Shown one piece after another: positions 24,399 through 35,881 of a DNA stretch of 64,000 nucleotides (position 1 is its first letter; every line of letters begins with the position of its first letter). The DNA comes from Hansfordia pulvinata (Eukaryota; Ascomycota; Sordariomycetes; Xylariales): NCBI GenBank assembly GCA_006538405.1, contig BJKQ01000002.1:1178001-1242000 (forward strand), given 5' to 3'. The notes beneath the pieces are model-generated. The model was not told where the DNA came from. It searched no databases and saw nothing but the letters and a program-made list of their open reading frames with translations. A program made the translations under genes and the position numbers.

Positions 24399-26096
24399 AT
24401 TCATTTTGTTTTGCTGCCAGATGGGCTCTCGGCCTTCGTTAGAGATCTACGGCTTGTGCCGGTAACCGATCTTTTTTTGCAGCGTTGACGATCGGAGCCG
24501 TCTTGGTTGGTATCAAGCTATCTCACCTCGCGTGCAACCATCTCGGGCACGCCTTCTTTTGCCCACCGGCGCCTCCAGCCAGCCTTGTTCAACCGCTTAT
24601 CAGCCCGTTCGGCCGGGGACCCACACGCTGTGTGACACGGATGCCTGCTCTCTACGGCATTATTCGTGGGCTTCTCGTTTGTTTGCGGCCGTCTTCCGGT
24701 GCTGGCCGGAGCAGAGGAGGGTGGGATGTCGTGGGGTGGTGCTGCGTGAGGCGCTGCTCGTAGCAACAGCGGAAGCTGACAACCGGCGGTGGAGAGGCTC
24801 ACCAGCGGAGGGGCTGGGTGATGCGAGAGGGTCTTCTGTCTGGTAGGAACCCGGGGTGTCGTTCTAACATTCTTCGTCTGTTCCCTTGGGTCTTCTAGAA
24901 GAGTGCCCTTACGAGATCTGGGGCCTTCCTGCAGCCAGGCTCGCCACTCAACCTCGCGCGGGCTCCTCAACGGTGGCGGCATGCGGCATTCCCTGCACGC
25001 AGCGCCACGATGAAGATTTCAAAGCAGAATCCGGCCAATGGAAAAACAAGTACGCACTGAGAAACAAGGACTCGCCGGCGCCTCTCGTCCGGGGGGAGGC
25101 ACTCTTCTGGCTCTCTCTATAGCCGGTCGTCGAGTCCGTCGGGGCCGAGCGAGGTTCGGTGTGCATTCTGCAGCCAGCCAGGCGGGCTTTACGGACCTCA
25201 TCGAGATGGGGGCGTCGGAGAGGCCGTGATTAGTCGTCGTACTTGATTGGCCTCAAAGACGTGAGTCTGTCTGGTTGAGAAGAAGGCGAGAGGAGAAAAA
25301 GAAAATGCGGAAGAAGAAAAAAAAAAGAGAAGAGAAAAGAGAAGGCAAAGAACATGCACGGTTGCTTCCGCCGTCACTGTTTCACGTAGGCGCGGGGCGC
25401 TTACCTACGACTACCGCTGGCCTTGCCGCGCTCATATTGTTGGGCCTTTCTTGACAACCGGGTCAGGCTCCCCTCTCGGCTCCCGACCGGCCTCGTCGCC
25501 ACTGGTCGTGTGTGGCGCTGGCGAACGAGCGACCCGGTATTCCCGTGGTTATTTCGGTAGCCACGGGCGGTAAGGGCACGCACGGTGGGCTGTTTTTGCA
25601 TTCGTTAGCCCCGGCACTCGCCCAGCGAAGCTGTCTCCGAGCACCTCTCGCGTCTCCGCGGCGCGAGCCGGAGGCCGGCTGTGCGTGCTCGTACGGGTGC
25701 CGAGGTGACGAGGGGTGCGAGGGCAGAAACATGAAGCGCCGGTGGCCAACCTCTTGCCTCCATTCTTCTCTTCTCCTCTTCTTCTTTTTTGCCTGCATCT
25801 TGCCAGCTCGAAGCCCTGTGCTGCGTACTTGGGTGCCTACGAGCACCTCCTGTACGAGCATCGCCACCGGCGACGCCCAGCCCGGCATCAGCTCCGCCGC
25901 CCCCGGGGACGACCACCTCCAGCTCAACACCCGCACCCGCTGTCTCGGTGGGCACTTGGCAGGGGAGCAGGGGAGCAGGGAAACAGAGGGGCAGATGGAC
26001 GTATCATTCCACCAAACAGTCTCTGAGCCCCGTGGTTTGGCGGAGAGTGGGACCGCGACCTAAGGTCTCTCTCTCTCTCCCTCCCCCCCTCTCCCC

Positions 26097-26137
26097 ACAC
26101 ACACACACACACACACACACTCTCTCTCTCTCTCTCT
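26097..26137. repeat. (AC)12 followed by (TC)n microsatellite
   Basis: A perfect (AC)12 tract is followed at once by a TC dinucleotide run. A further CT-rich region lies on either side. Confidence 0.92.
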
Positions 26138-26173
26138 ATCCTCTGTCTCTCTCTCTCAATCTTCTCCGCCCAG

Positions 26174-26191
26174 CCCCCCCCCCCCCCCCCC
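26174..26191. repeat. Poly-C run (18 C)
   Basis: 18 consecutive C in intergenic DNA, just downstream of the AC/TC microsatellite. Confidence 0.9.
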
Positions 26192-27080
26192 ACTCTATCG
26201 CGAGGGTGGAGAGAGGGGGGCGGCTCCGGCTCGGTGGGCGTGAAGGGCTCTCACCTCCGATAGTCTGGGTCCGCCCTGGTGCTGGAGCCTCTCCGGGGTA
26301 AGAGGGCCTGAGATCAGTGCCCGTTCCTTTCCCGGCAAAGCGACCGAGACGTCCTTGCTGTCAGTAAGTACGTACCTACAAAGGTTCCCCCAAGAGAAGT
26401 GGTGAATACTCACAGGTTAGGTAGGTAGGTACTCATCTCATAGTCTCATCCGATGAACTACTCCGGCCTGGCGTGGCCACATAAGGGGGAGGGGGGCTCC
26501 TCTCCCTCACTCTTCTCGGCCACTTTGCATCGTCGGCCCACTGGACCTGGGTGGTGTAGTCCTAAGCCTCGTAGCTGCTCACGCACTCGTGATATCACGA
26601 GCGCAACCGCACGGCATGGGCAGGGGTGGGGCTTGACAGTTGCAACTTGTAAGAGTAGATAGGTACGCATACCCAGGCAAGGAATCACGCGTGGCATCCG
26701 CGCTTGGCGGGCACGGTGCAGGAAATGGCTCACAGTCGGCCTGGCTCCCCTCTCACGACGGCCTCGAGCGCGCTTTCCAGGCTGTTGAATGGGTTTTGGC
26801 CACCCGCCGACTGGGGGAACACCGGGCAACCCCTCACAGATACCCACCCCGGTGGCTCAGGGCAGCGCAGAGGCTTGCATTAGCAGGGAAGGGAGGGAGG
26901 CGTGAGAAGCGGCCCATGCGGGAACCTCCTCACTCAACAGTCGTCGATCTGGATGCTGAATCTTGGCCCAGACGACAGCGCCGTGTCCCGAGACCTGGCT
27001 TCCATCCCGGGTCTTCCAGAACACGCCAAGAGTCGGCGCGCACTGGGGGTCTTTCAACCGCTGCGAACACAGGCCAGCGC

Positions 27081-27105
27081 GGGGGGGGGGGGGGGGGGGG
27101 GGGGG
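27081..27105. repeat. Poly-G run (25 G)
   Basis: 25 consecutive G, the longest homopolymer in the window, in intergenic DNA. Confidence 0.92.
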
Positions 27106-29399
27106 CTGCGACTCGGGGTTCACTATTGAGTCCAGAACTGCTACGTTTCCCCCGGTGCTCCTGGCGAGGCTTGACGGTGCGTTGCCAATACCGAGTACCG
27201 TTACTCCGCGGATATCGGCCCACTGAAGCGGCTCTCGAGTTGTTGTGCTTATTAGTGGGCAAGGTGAGCAATGTGGACGATGGATGGCTCGTCTGCTTTA
27301 CCATGCATCCGTGGTCAGCTGGAAACACGAGGCTAGTAATCATTTGTCGAGACTGTCTTTATAGATGCTGAAGGGCGACCTAACACGCTTATAGCAGAGC
27401 CCGCGGGCGATGCACGTTGGTTACCTAGTTCACGTCGCCTAAGCTCAGTTGCCAGTCAACCAACTTGCATGTGTATTGTCGCTGCATTGAGACTTTAGCC
27501 AGTGGTGTGGATGGAACACGACCCTATCCAAGGCGTTTTCCTCCCCGAGATTGAGTAACGCCTCCAGAGGATTGCATTCGGGGCAACTCGGCTGGCACTT
27601 CTCGTGCCTGAGACGTCACGTCATTGCTAGAGATGGGAATGTCCAGCAGGCGATTTCGTGTCCTATAGACTCTACAATGCGATAGACAGGGGAGATTCCA
27701 AGGCCTACACACCTCTTCTTGCCCGTAGTCTTTCTGATGCTACTTGGTTGAAACGCGTCGAGCAGACTCTAACCTGTAATGATGCTTCGAAGAACAGCAG
27801 CATGAGACTCGCAGGCGGCTCTGAACGGATGCTGACCGGCGATTGGCCACCTGCATCACGCGTTGTCGCAGCCATGCTGACTCGTCTCTCACTTGTGATT
27901 CGACGATGCAGTTACCCGAACATGTGCCGGTCTTAGCCATGGCTGTTGTCCCCGTGCCTCCAACATATATCGCTGGTGATACCACATCAAGACCTGCGTT
28001 CTGACCGACCGTCGAGCCGCTCGGGGCCGACAGTCTTCTTTCTTGAGTCGTGGCCCGTCCCGAACACGCTACACGGCCAACGAGCAACCTGATATTCCCC
28101 ACCAGCGCGGTCAGGTCAGGGTGACAAAGAACTCCCATCAGCGAGGTCACACGCCGCCACTGATATCGAAACGACTGGGTTCGTTCCTTTAGCTGGAGAA
28201 GGCCGACGTTTCGGCGTCCGGCAGCAAACGTAAGAGTGCGTTGCAGAGTCAGGATGTCGACGTTCAGTAGGGACAGGTGGAACCACAGGCTACGGTACAT
28301 GGGATAGATCAGTAATGACGTTTTGTAGATTTGAGAATAGCACCCTTCTGCTCATATCTCCGGTTCCTCAAAAGTAACGCCGCGTCCCTCTTGCAACACC
28401 GAATTCCGCCGAGGGCTCCCCTTAGCCTGGCTCTACAACTTCATTGCTCTCCGTTCCTCGCGACTGCGGTAGAACAGCTGTGCTTACCTATATCATATCT
28501 GGCCGTCCAGGACTCTTGAGCCACTCGCATGGCCGGGTGCTCTTGATCATTGTGCTTGCCGGCAACTGATATCTCCGACGTGGTGAACCTATCGCCATCT
28601 CCGAAGCCGACTCCGTTTCCTGTTCTGAAAATCGCCCATCGTACTGCACCCTTCGAACGAAGCACCTTAGCGCCGAACGGAGAGATGAACGCCGACCGGA
28701 CCAATGGTGAGATGAATCCAAGCCACCTCCCGCCGAGCTTCGTCCGTTCCGTTCCGTTCCCCGTTCACCAAAGACACTGTGCATCTCATAATGTACTCGT
28801 AGAGATCGCAGAGAAGTGAGTCTGGTTTTGGAGACTTCCGCCATCCACCAATGCCACGAGCATGCCTGCGCGCCGGATTAAGCACGTCGCCAATCGCGCC
28901 AGCACTGGCACCCTGCCGCGACCGCTTGTAGGCGACCGCCCGCAACTACTCGGGTAGCACCCGAGATAGCCTTGCCATGGCGGATATACTAAGTCCGATG
29001 TGTATATCCGCCGAAGCGACCAAGGCCTCCAATCCGTCCACCAGCCACAGCCTGGCCTGCCTACAGTTCCCAGCGTCAGTCGATTTAGTCATCAGCGGGG
29101 TTGCCCGTCGAGGTGTCGACTGGAGCCCGGAGTTCCAAGCAAGGAGCCCAGGCAATGAGACGGAGTCCCGCACACAGCAGCATAGTATGCAACGGTCTCC
29201 GCTGGGCTCGTGAGTGACGGAGTTAAGTGAGCCGTGTAGGACGGCCAGGCCACCCGCCTTCTTCACATCGGAGTAGCGACTGGGTGCAACGGTAAACCCG
29301 ACAGACCGCGTGGGAGGAGATGCAACATTGGCTTGTCTGGCTCGGTCCTCTTTCCCAGTCACCCCGCCTTGACGTCAACCGCGTTGGAGAGCACAGGGG

Positions 29400-29406
29400 T
29401 ATATAG
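29400..29406 (+). promoter_or_regulatory. TATA box candidate of the SDR gene
   Basis: The sequence TATATAG lies about 190 bp upstream of the SDR start codon. Position and sequence fit a TATA element. Confidence 0.5.
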
Positions 29407-29591
29407 AGGCCAGGCAGAGCCGCAACCCAGCATTCTCGAGTGGTCAGACCCAGGTTCTTTCGTCAAAGACTTACCATCAAGTGTCAGCAAGCGAGATCAT
29501 CACCCCCCCTCCTCACCCAAAGCACAGAGCCTGTCCGCTCGTCGTTCATTACCACAAGCCCTCACCAGACAGCCACAACTTTGGCCTCAAC

Positions 29592-30485
29592 ATGGCTCCC
29601 GCCTTCGAAAACGCCATGGCCGTGTCCGGCTTCACGAGCACTACGCACCAGGACACGTACCCATTCGTGGCACCGGAGAAGCTGGACCTCTCCGGACGCT
29701 CGGTCTTCATCACGGGAGCCTCGAAGGGCATCGGCAGGGCCACGGCCATCAGCTTCGCCAGGGCGGGCGCCAGCAAGATAGCCATCGGGGCCCGGTCGGA
29801 CCTGTCGAGCCTCGAGCGCGAGCTCAGGCAGGCGGCCGCCGGCGCCGGCCGCGCGCAGGCGCCCCAGGTCGTGAGCCTCGTGCTCGACGTGACCTCGGAG
29901 GACAGCGTCAGGGCGGCGGCGGACACGGTCGCGAGGGAGTTCGGCGGGGCCCTGGACGTGCTGGTGAACAACGCCGGGTACCTCGAGAACTGGGTCAACA
30001 CGACCGAGACGGACCCGGCCGACTGGTGGGCCGGGTTCGAGGTCAACGTCAAGGGGCTGTACCTCTGCAACCGGTACCTCATCCCGCTGCTGCTCCGGGG
30101 CGACCTCAAGACGGACGTCCTCACGAGCAGCGTGGGCGGCCTGATGGTCAAGCCCGGCGCGTCGGGGTACCAGAGCGCCAAGTTCGCCGTGTGCCGGCTC
30201 GCCGAGTTCATCGCGGCCGAGTACCAGGGCGAGGGCCTCGTGTGCTTCGCGATCCACCCGGCGGGCCCGGCGACGGAGCTGGCGACCAAGATGCCCAAGG
30301 ACATGCATTCGTCCCTCGTGGACACGCCCGAGCTGCCTGGCGACACGGTCGCGTGGCTGAGCAAGGAGAACCGGCCGTGGCTCAGCGGCCGATACCTGTC
30401 GGTGAAGTGGGACATGGAGGAGCTGGAGGCCAGGAAGGACGAGATCGTGGAGAGAGACCTGTTCAAGTTCCGCATGGTGATTTGA
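29592..30485 (+). CDS. Short-chain dehydrogenase/reductase (classical SDR)
   Basis: NAD(P)-dependent oxidoreductase of 297 aa in a single exon. After a 30-residue lead comes LDLSGRSVFITGASKGIGRA, with the cofactor motif TGxxxGIG. LDVT follows, then the NNAG motif, the catalytic Ser in LTSSVGG, and YQSAK as the catalytic Tyr/Lys pair. The C-terminal part (HPAGPATELATKMPK, then LVDTPELPGDTVAWLSKE and RYLSVKWDMEEL) matches a common group of fungal cytosolic SDRs of unknown substrate. The ATG is the first after a plausible TATA element and lacks upstream in-frame competitors with better support. It stands alone, without neighbouring biosynthetic genes, so a secondary-metabolite role is not indicated. 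The absence of introns and strong third-position GC bias are notable but fit the local style. Confidence 0.92.
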   Translation: MAPAFENAMAVSGFTSTTHQDTYPFVAPEKLDLSGRSVFITGASKGIGRATAISFARAGASKIAIGARSDLSSLERELRQAAAGAGRAQAPQVVSLVLDVTSEDSVRAAADTVAREFGGALDVLVNNAGYLENWVNTTETDPADWWAGFEVNVKGLYLCNRYLIPLLLRGDLKTDVLTSSVGGLMVKPGASGYQSAKFAVCRLAEFIAAEYQGEGLVCFAIHPAGPATELATKMPKDMHSSLVDTPELPGDTVAWLSKENRPWLSGRYLSVKWDMEELEARKDEIVERDLFKFRMVI

Positions 30486-31492
30486 GAGGGGCAGAGACGG
30501 GCGGAGTGCTAGCGGGAGTGATTGACTGTCAAGAGGAATACATTGTTGAATCGACATTGATATCCGGGATCGTCGATTGCGCCTACAGTTTTCATACACG
30601 GCTTGCTTTCGTTTGCGTTATGTCTGCCACATGAGTGCCCTGATGGAAAGCTGGACGCCAAGGCCACTTGCAGCATTATATAGTACCTACCTAGCCTTGC
30701 CTACTTCCTAGAGGTAGCTTAGGTGCTCGCAGCGTGTGGTACACGCAGGGCAGCTACCAACTGCCCGCGAACAACAATATTAGTGCAGCGTGACACCTAA
30801 TATGTCCCTAGGTAAATGTAATGAATACAGAATCCAAATGAAGATATCTTATCTTAGCAAGGTTGCAAGGCTACATACCTAGGTAGTATTATGGCTCCGT
30901 ACCTTCCTACCCCCCTCCCTGTCTGGTCGTACCTACTCGTAGCAGTCGTTCACTGGGCGCAGCCGTGGAAGGAACGCGCCACGTCCCGCAGGGTGCGCGC
31001 TGTCAGCGGCAGGTGCATCCCGGCGAGCGCATGTCCATGGATGTGGAGCAGTGGAGGTATCTGCCCACACTACGAGCACGCGCTCTAGGGCACTCCTTTG
31101 AACTGTACCAGTGGCTTTGGCGCGTGTTTTTCTGGGCGATTTTTTGGATGCGCGCATTCCAAGCTGGCGACGCCGTCGTCTCTTCTGACCTACCCTCCTT
31201 TCTCCTTGCTCTCCTCCACTCTACACCGTCCCCTCTCTCACTCTCTCTCACTCTCTCTCACTCACTCACTCTCTCTACCCCCTCTCCCCCCATCTGCCCG
31301 CCCGCCCGCCCTCGACATGTATTGAGCGCCCGTTCGATGGGGACTTTTGGTACTGCCTTTGGGAGGACGACGCCGCCACTGACGACTTGTGCTTGATCCG
31401 ACAGCCTCCCCCCTCCCTGCACCGATTGTCTGCAACTGGCTTCGAGTGACTGGCAGGCAGGCCAACCGACCAACCGATCGATCCACACCACA
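30486..31492. other. Intergenic region with CT-rich leader of GPI13
   Basis: No gene supported. It holds the SDR 3' flank, TACCTAGG-type words at 30.69-30.89 kb, and a pyrimidine-rich CTCA/CTCT tract at about 31,231-31,276, typical of a fungal core promoter or 5' UTR, about 220 bp before the GPI13 start. Confidence 0.6.
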
Positions 31493-34400
31493 ATGCCGGC
31501 CACCAAGGGCACGCCTGAAAAGGCGCCGCAAAGCGAACACGACAGGATCGCTGCCGCGTGGGCCAAGGCCAAGGCAAAGCAGGCAAGCAGCAAGACCGCC
31601 ACCACCAACCCCGGCGCCCCTCGCCAGCCCGCCGGCCCTGCCGCCGACAAGGCCCGCGCCGAGGCCAAGGTCAAGGCCGCCCAGCGCAAGGCCCTCGAGG
31701 CCCAGCGCAGGTCCGCCTTCAGCCGCCGCAGCTACTGGGCCATTGGCTTCTGGGCCTGGATGCTTTGCATCCACGTCGTCGGCATCCTGCTGTTCAAGAG
31801 CGGCTTCCTCCTGACCCGCACCGTCCTCGACGAGCACTCCCAATGCGCCGAGCCGCCCATCGAGCCTCTGCTCGACTGGCCCGGCAAAGGCACTGTCGAC
31901 GGCGGCTGCTGGCACCCCAAGACGTTCAACAAGGCCGTCATTGTCATCATTGACGCTCTCCGCTACGACTTCACCGTCCCTGTCGATGACCCCTCCGAGG
32001 CACAGGTCTACCACAATGCTCTGCCCTTCCTCCATGAGACCTCCGTCCAATCCCCCAACCATGCGGTTCTGCGGCCCTTCATTGCCGACGCGCCCACCAC
32101 GACGCTGCAGAGGCTCAAGGGCCTGACGACCGGTACCCTGCCCACCTTCATGGATATGGGCTCCAACTTTGCCGGCACTGCGATCGAGGAGGACAACCTG
32201 CTGATGCAGTGGAAGCAGCTTGGCAAGCGTATTGTCCACCTGGGCGACGACACATGGACAGCTCTCTTCCCCGGATACTTCCAGCCCAATGTGAGCAAGG
32301 CGTACGACAGTTTCAATGTGTGGGACCTGCACACCGTTGACAATGGTGTCATTGACCACATCCTCCCCCTCCTGCAGAAAGAGGGCCCTCCGGAGTGGGA
32401 CATCACCATTGGTCACCTGCTGGGGGTCGACCACGCCGGTCACCGGTACGGCCCCAACCACCCAGCCATGACCGCCAAGCTGCAGCAGATGGACACCTTT
32501 GTCAGAGACTTGACCAAGACTATCGACGATGACACTCTGTTGGTGGTCATGGGCGACCATGGCATGGACGCCAAAGGCGACCACGGCGGCGACAGCGAGG
32601 ACGAAGTCGAGGCCGCTCTCTGGATGTATTCCAAGAAGCCCGTGTTTGGTCGGACGCAGCCCGAGTTCAAGACCCCCCCGCCACTGCCAAATCCCGACCC
32701 GTGAACCAGATTGACCTGGTGCCGACTTTGGCCCTTCTTCTCGGCATTCCCATCCCCTACAACAATCTCGGGAAGCCCATTGAGGAGGCGTTTGCCGGGG
32801 CTGGCGGCAAAGCCTGGGCGGAACTTGCTGCAGCATCAAGCATTGCATCTGCCGGTATCAGGAGATACCAATCCGCGTACTACAAGGTGGAGGGGATCGA
32901 GCAAAGCTCGCTGCCCGGGTCGCCCGCGGATCTCTGGACCAAGGCCGAAGCCCTGCAAAGCGATGCGAAGAAATCGAGGCAGTGGCAGGCTGTTTACGAC
33001 GCGTTCAACAGCTACCAGCAGGAGACCCTCGAAATCTGCAAGGGCCTGTGGGTGAGGTTTGACGTGCCCAAGATGGTGTTGGGCATTGCTGTCATGGCCG
33101 TTGGTATTGCCGTCCTGCTTCTCTACGTTTCGAGAGAAGATGACGAGGATTTCGCCATTCTCGATGACGTCGATCTCGATTTCGCCGAGAAGAGCCTGGA
33201 GCTGCAAGGCGCTTCTGAGGACACCACCGTTGCTTCTTACAAGACCCTCACTGGCAGCGTTGTTCGCGCTGGATTGATTGGCGGATTGGTCGGAGCCGTG
33301 GCCGGGTCGGTATCGTCACCACCGTCGCGCCGGGTGACTGGGAGCTTGCGTATGCTATCACAGCGCTGACCAGCTTGGCTTCGGGGGCTGTCGCTTTGCT
33401 TGGTGCGGGCAAGAGCTTGGTAAACCTCTTGCCAAACAGCTTCTGGGGCTGGCTGGCGGTCGCATTCGCAGTGAGCCAGTCTGTCGGGTTTGCATCCAAC
33501 TCGTACACAATCTGGGAGGATTCGATCTCGCTGTTTTTCTTGTCCACTTTCGGCTTTGCCAGCGCCATTCACGCTCTGAAGCGACCAACAGTCTCCGAGA
33601 GGGCCCTGGGCGCCTACCATTCCGTTCTTTTCATTCTTCTCAGCAGGGCAGCGTCATTCTCGAAGCTTTGCAGAGACGAACAGATGCCGTACTGCACCTC
33701 GACGTACTACGCATCGGCCAACTCGACGACGTCGGCGCCATGGCAGCTTTTTATTCCCTTCGTGGTCTTTGCTATTCTGCCGTCCATTGTCAAGTCGTAC
33801 TTGGTGGTGTCAAAGTCTTACCAAGGCCTGGCGCCCACTTGGATCAACTATGTTTTCAGAGCAGGGCTGTTCCTGGGCGCCGTCTACTGGACTCTCGACG
33901 CGGCTGCCAACGGACAGTGGTTCCCTAGCGTCAGCGAGGACACCTTCAAGACCTTCCAGGTCTTGGTGGCGCAGATTGTCCTTGCCCTGACCCTGGTTGC
34001 CGGCACCACGGCCTTCGCCTGGGCGCCCCCGAACGTGGCCATCCATACCGCATCGGCGAACACCAGCAGCGCCCAGGTGACGGTGCTCGGCTACGGCAAC
34101 GCAAACGGTGCGAGGTATCTGCTTCTTCCCCTGAACATGGCCGGGGCGCTCATCTTCCTCTCGAAGCCAATGGGGAGCGGTGCCATGGCCATCATGCTGT
34201 GGCAGGTTCTCTCGCTTGCTGAGATCCTGGACATCAACAACCTGGGGACCGAGACCATCGGCCCCATCACACTCGCCCTTCTGGGTAACTTTCACTATTT
34301 CAAGACGGGCCACCAGGCGGTGCTGGCCTCGATCCAGTGGGACACGGCTTTCGTTCCCCTCTTCACGGTGCGGTACCCGTGGAGCCCGCTCGTGGTGTTT

Positions 34401-34730
34401 CTCAACACATTTGCCGGGCAGATCCTGGCCTGCGTCGCCGTACCGCTGCTGGTGCTGTGGAAGACCAATCCGAAGCGCAAGGGCGTGCTCGAGAGCGTCA
34501 GCCGCGCCCTCGGCATCTTCGTCTCCTACTACGCCGTCGAGAGCCTGGCCACCATGGCCTGGGCGGGCTACCTGCGCCGCCACCTGATGCTCTACCGCGT
34601 CTTCAGCCCGCGCTTCATGATGGCCTCGGCTGTCCTGCTGGTCGTCGACCTTGTCGGCATCATCGTCACCCTGCTTGGCGTTCGCACCAACGTCCTCTCC
34701 GTCAGCGAGGTCTTTGGCTTCGCTGACTGA
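31493..34730 (+). CDS. GPI13: GPI ethanolamine-phosphate transferase 3 (GPI13/PIG-O type; two apparent frameshifts)
   Basis: ER membrane enzyme that adds ethanolamine phosphate to the third mannose of the GPI precursor, the group later joined to proteins. The Lys/Ala-rich cytosolic N-terminus (about 80 aa) is followed by one helix (YWAIGFWAWMLCIHVVGILLF). Then comes a lumenal alkaline-phosphatase-like domain with VIVIIDALRYDF, LLGVDHAGHRYGPNHPAM and VVMGDHGMDAKGDHGGDS; these carry the metal-binding Asp/His residues, and the HRYGPNH form points to GPI13 rather than MCD4 or GPI7. RPVNQIDLVPTLALLLG follows, then a multi-helix C-terminal half. One base is missing in a C7 run at 32673-32679 and one in a G3 run at 33304-33306. 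Adding one base at each gives 1079 aa, close to yeast Gpi13 in length. Read as is, the first frame stops after LPNPDP at about 32703. Confidence 0.92.
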
Positions 34731-34838
34731 GCGAGATCACGAGACCTGCACTGCATTCTGCACGTAAACACGACCCATGCGCCACGTCTTGTCGAATCAA
34801 AACAAAAGAAAGAAAAGAATAAGGAACCCGCACCAGGG

Positions 34839-34844
34839 AATAAA
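34839..34844 (+). terminator. Polyadenylation-signal candidate for GPI13
   Basis: An AATAAA hexamer about 110 bp after the GPI13 stop; a second AATAAA follows near 34902. Fungal polyadenylation signals are loose, so this is suggestive only. Confidence 0.4.
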
Positions 34845-35396
34845 GATGATCTGCATTGTAGACTATATGTATTCAAGACTCGTGGCGCAGTCTCATTCAT
34901 GAATAAAGAAAATCGAATCCAGACATGCTCTCTCCGATCACCTGCTTGTACGGTGCGACTTGTCGACGTAGCGAAATCGCAAGCGTCGCGAAGGAGTACG
35001 AGAATCCGCTCCCCTTGATCAGCCCAAGCTGTGCAGTGCATGGTCTGTGGTGAAGGGGGTCGAATGAATGGGCCGCGAGGAGGAATCCCGAGGGAGCCGG
35101 CGCCTCATTTGGCCCCATCTGACTGACTTGGGCCTTTGCGGCGTATGCTGAGTACGCGTCTTTGCGCGACGATTTACGCGTACAGGGGAAACTTTGCCTT
35201 GGCGAACGGGCGCCCCAGAGTGCCCTGGTGCGTGCGCCAACGGTAGGATTCGAGCAGGAATTCTGACAGGTCCAAGCCAACGCTGCCGATCGTTTAATGC
35301 GCCCGACAAGAGACGTACGGAGGGAGTACGAGTATGCACATTGCGCGGCACGTGTTGATTTGTCTGAGAGGTCTGTTTAAAATGTTCACACCGCGC

Positions 35397-35416
35397 ATTC
35401 CAGGATATCCTGGAAT
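35397..35416. repeat. 20-bp perfect palindrome
   Basis: ATTCCAGGAT is followed directly by its exact reverse complement, with GCGC on both outer sides (slightly offset). It lies between convergent gene ends. It could form a short hairpin or bind a dimeric protein; no role is shown. Confidence 0.7.
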
Positions 35417-35881
35417 CATTGCGCAAAGGCTGTGTCGGTGTTTTATACATTATGTAATAGGGTATATAGGAGCAATAGTAGTAGTGCTGCGTGAGCTTCA
35501 GAGTGCTCTATCGCTGCGTGGCCACTGACTGTCTCAGGGGTAGTCACCGCGCAGTGGGCCAGGGTCGTTCCTTTCTGACCTCGGGGGCCAACAACCGTAG
35601 TACAGACCCTGGCCGCGCGACGCCTTGATGCTGCTGAGTGGACAGCGTTAATGGTATATACATGTGGTCGAATGAGGAGAGCCGGCCGGCTCGGGGTATC
35701 AATAGCCCATTGGTGGTCGCCGGACCGATACCGAACGACCCAGGTCCTTTCTTTCAAGAACGTAATGGAAGGCACGGAAAGAGTCCAGGTCGTGTATCGA
35801 AGCTCGCTTTTAGGAGAAAGACATCAACGCCTTTTCGTAGGGAATGATTCGGCAAAGGGAAATATCCTGGGTAAGGGATAT

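Larger units (their letters stand above)
24399..29591. other. 5.2-kb gene-poor interval between tRNA-Leu and the SDR gene
   Basis: No intact gene supported. It is rich in simple sequence: (AC)n/(TC)n at 26.1 kb, poly-C at 26.17 kb, poly-G at 27.08 kb. From about 27.4 to 29.3 kb base composition becomes more balanced and there are several overlapping short frames. The frame at 27658-27936 (+) is weakly reminiscent of a degraded fungal F-box protein but is not called. The SDR promoter lies at the 3' end. Confidence 0.5.
34731..35881. other. Convergent 3' intergenic region between GPI13 and the DUF7729-like gene
   Basis: Both flanking genes end here. It contains AATAAA elements after GPI13 and a 20-bp perfect palindrome at 35397-35416. 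No gene is supported. Confidence 0.6.

Noticed and set aside
12057..29591. Transposable element or RIP-degraded repeat island
   Set aside because: No terminal repeats, no transposase or reverse-transcriptase motifs, and GC content stays high with no strong TA bias.
29549..30599. Long antisense frames over the SDR gene (308 and 345 codons)
   Set aside because: Shadows caused by strong third-position GC bias; the + strand carries all SDR motifs.
31262..32848. A 528-codon antisense frame over the 5' half of GPI13
   Set aside because: The sense strand encodes unmistakable GPI13 motifs; the antisense frame has no domain.
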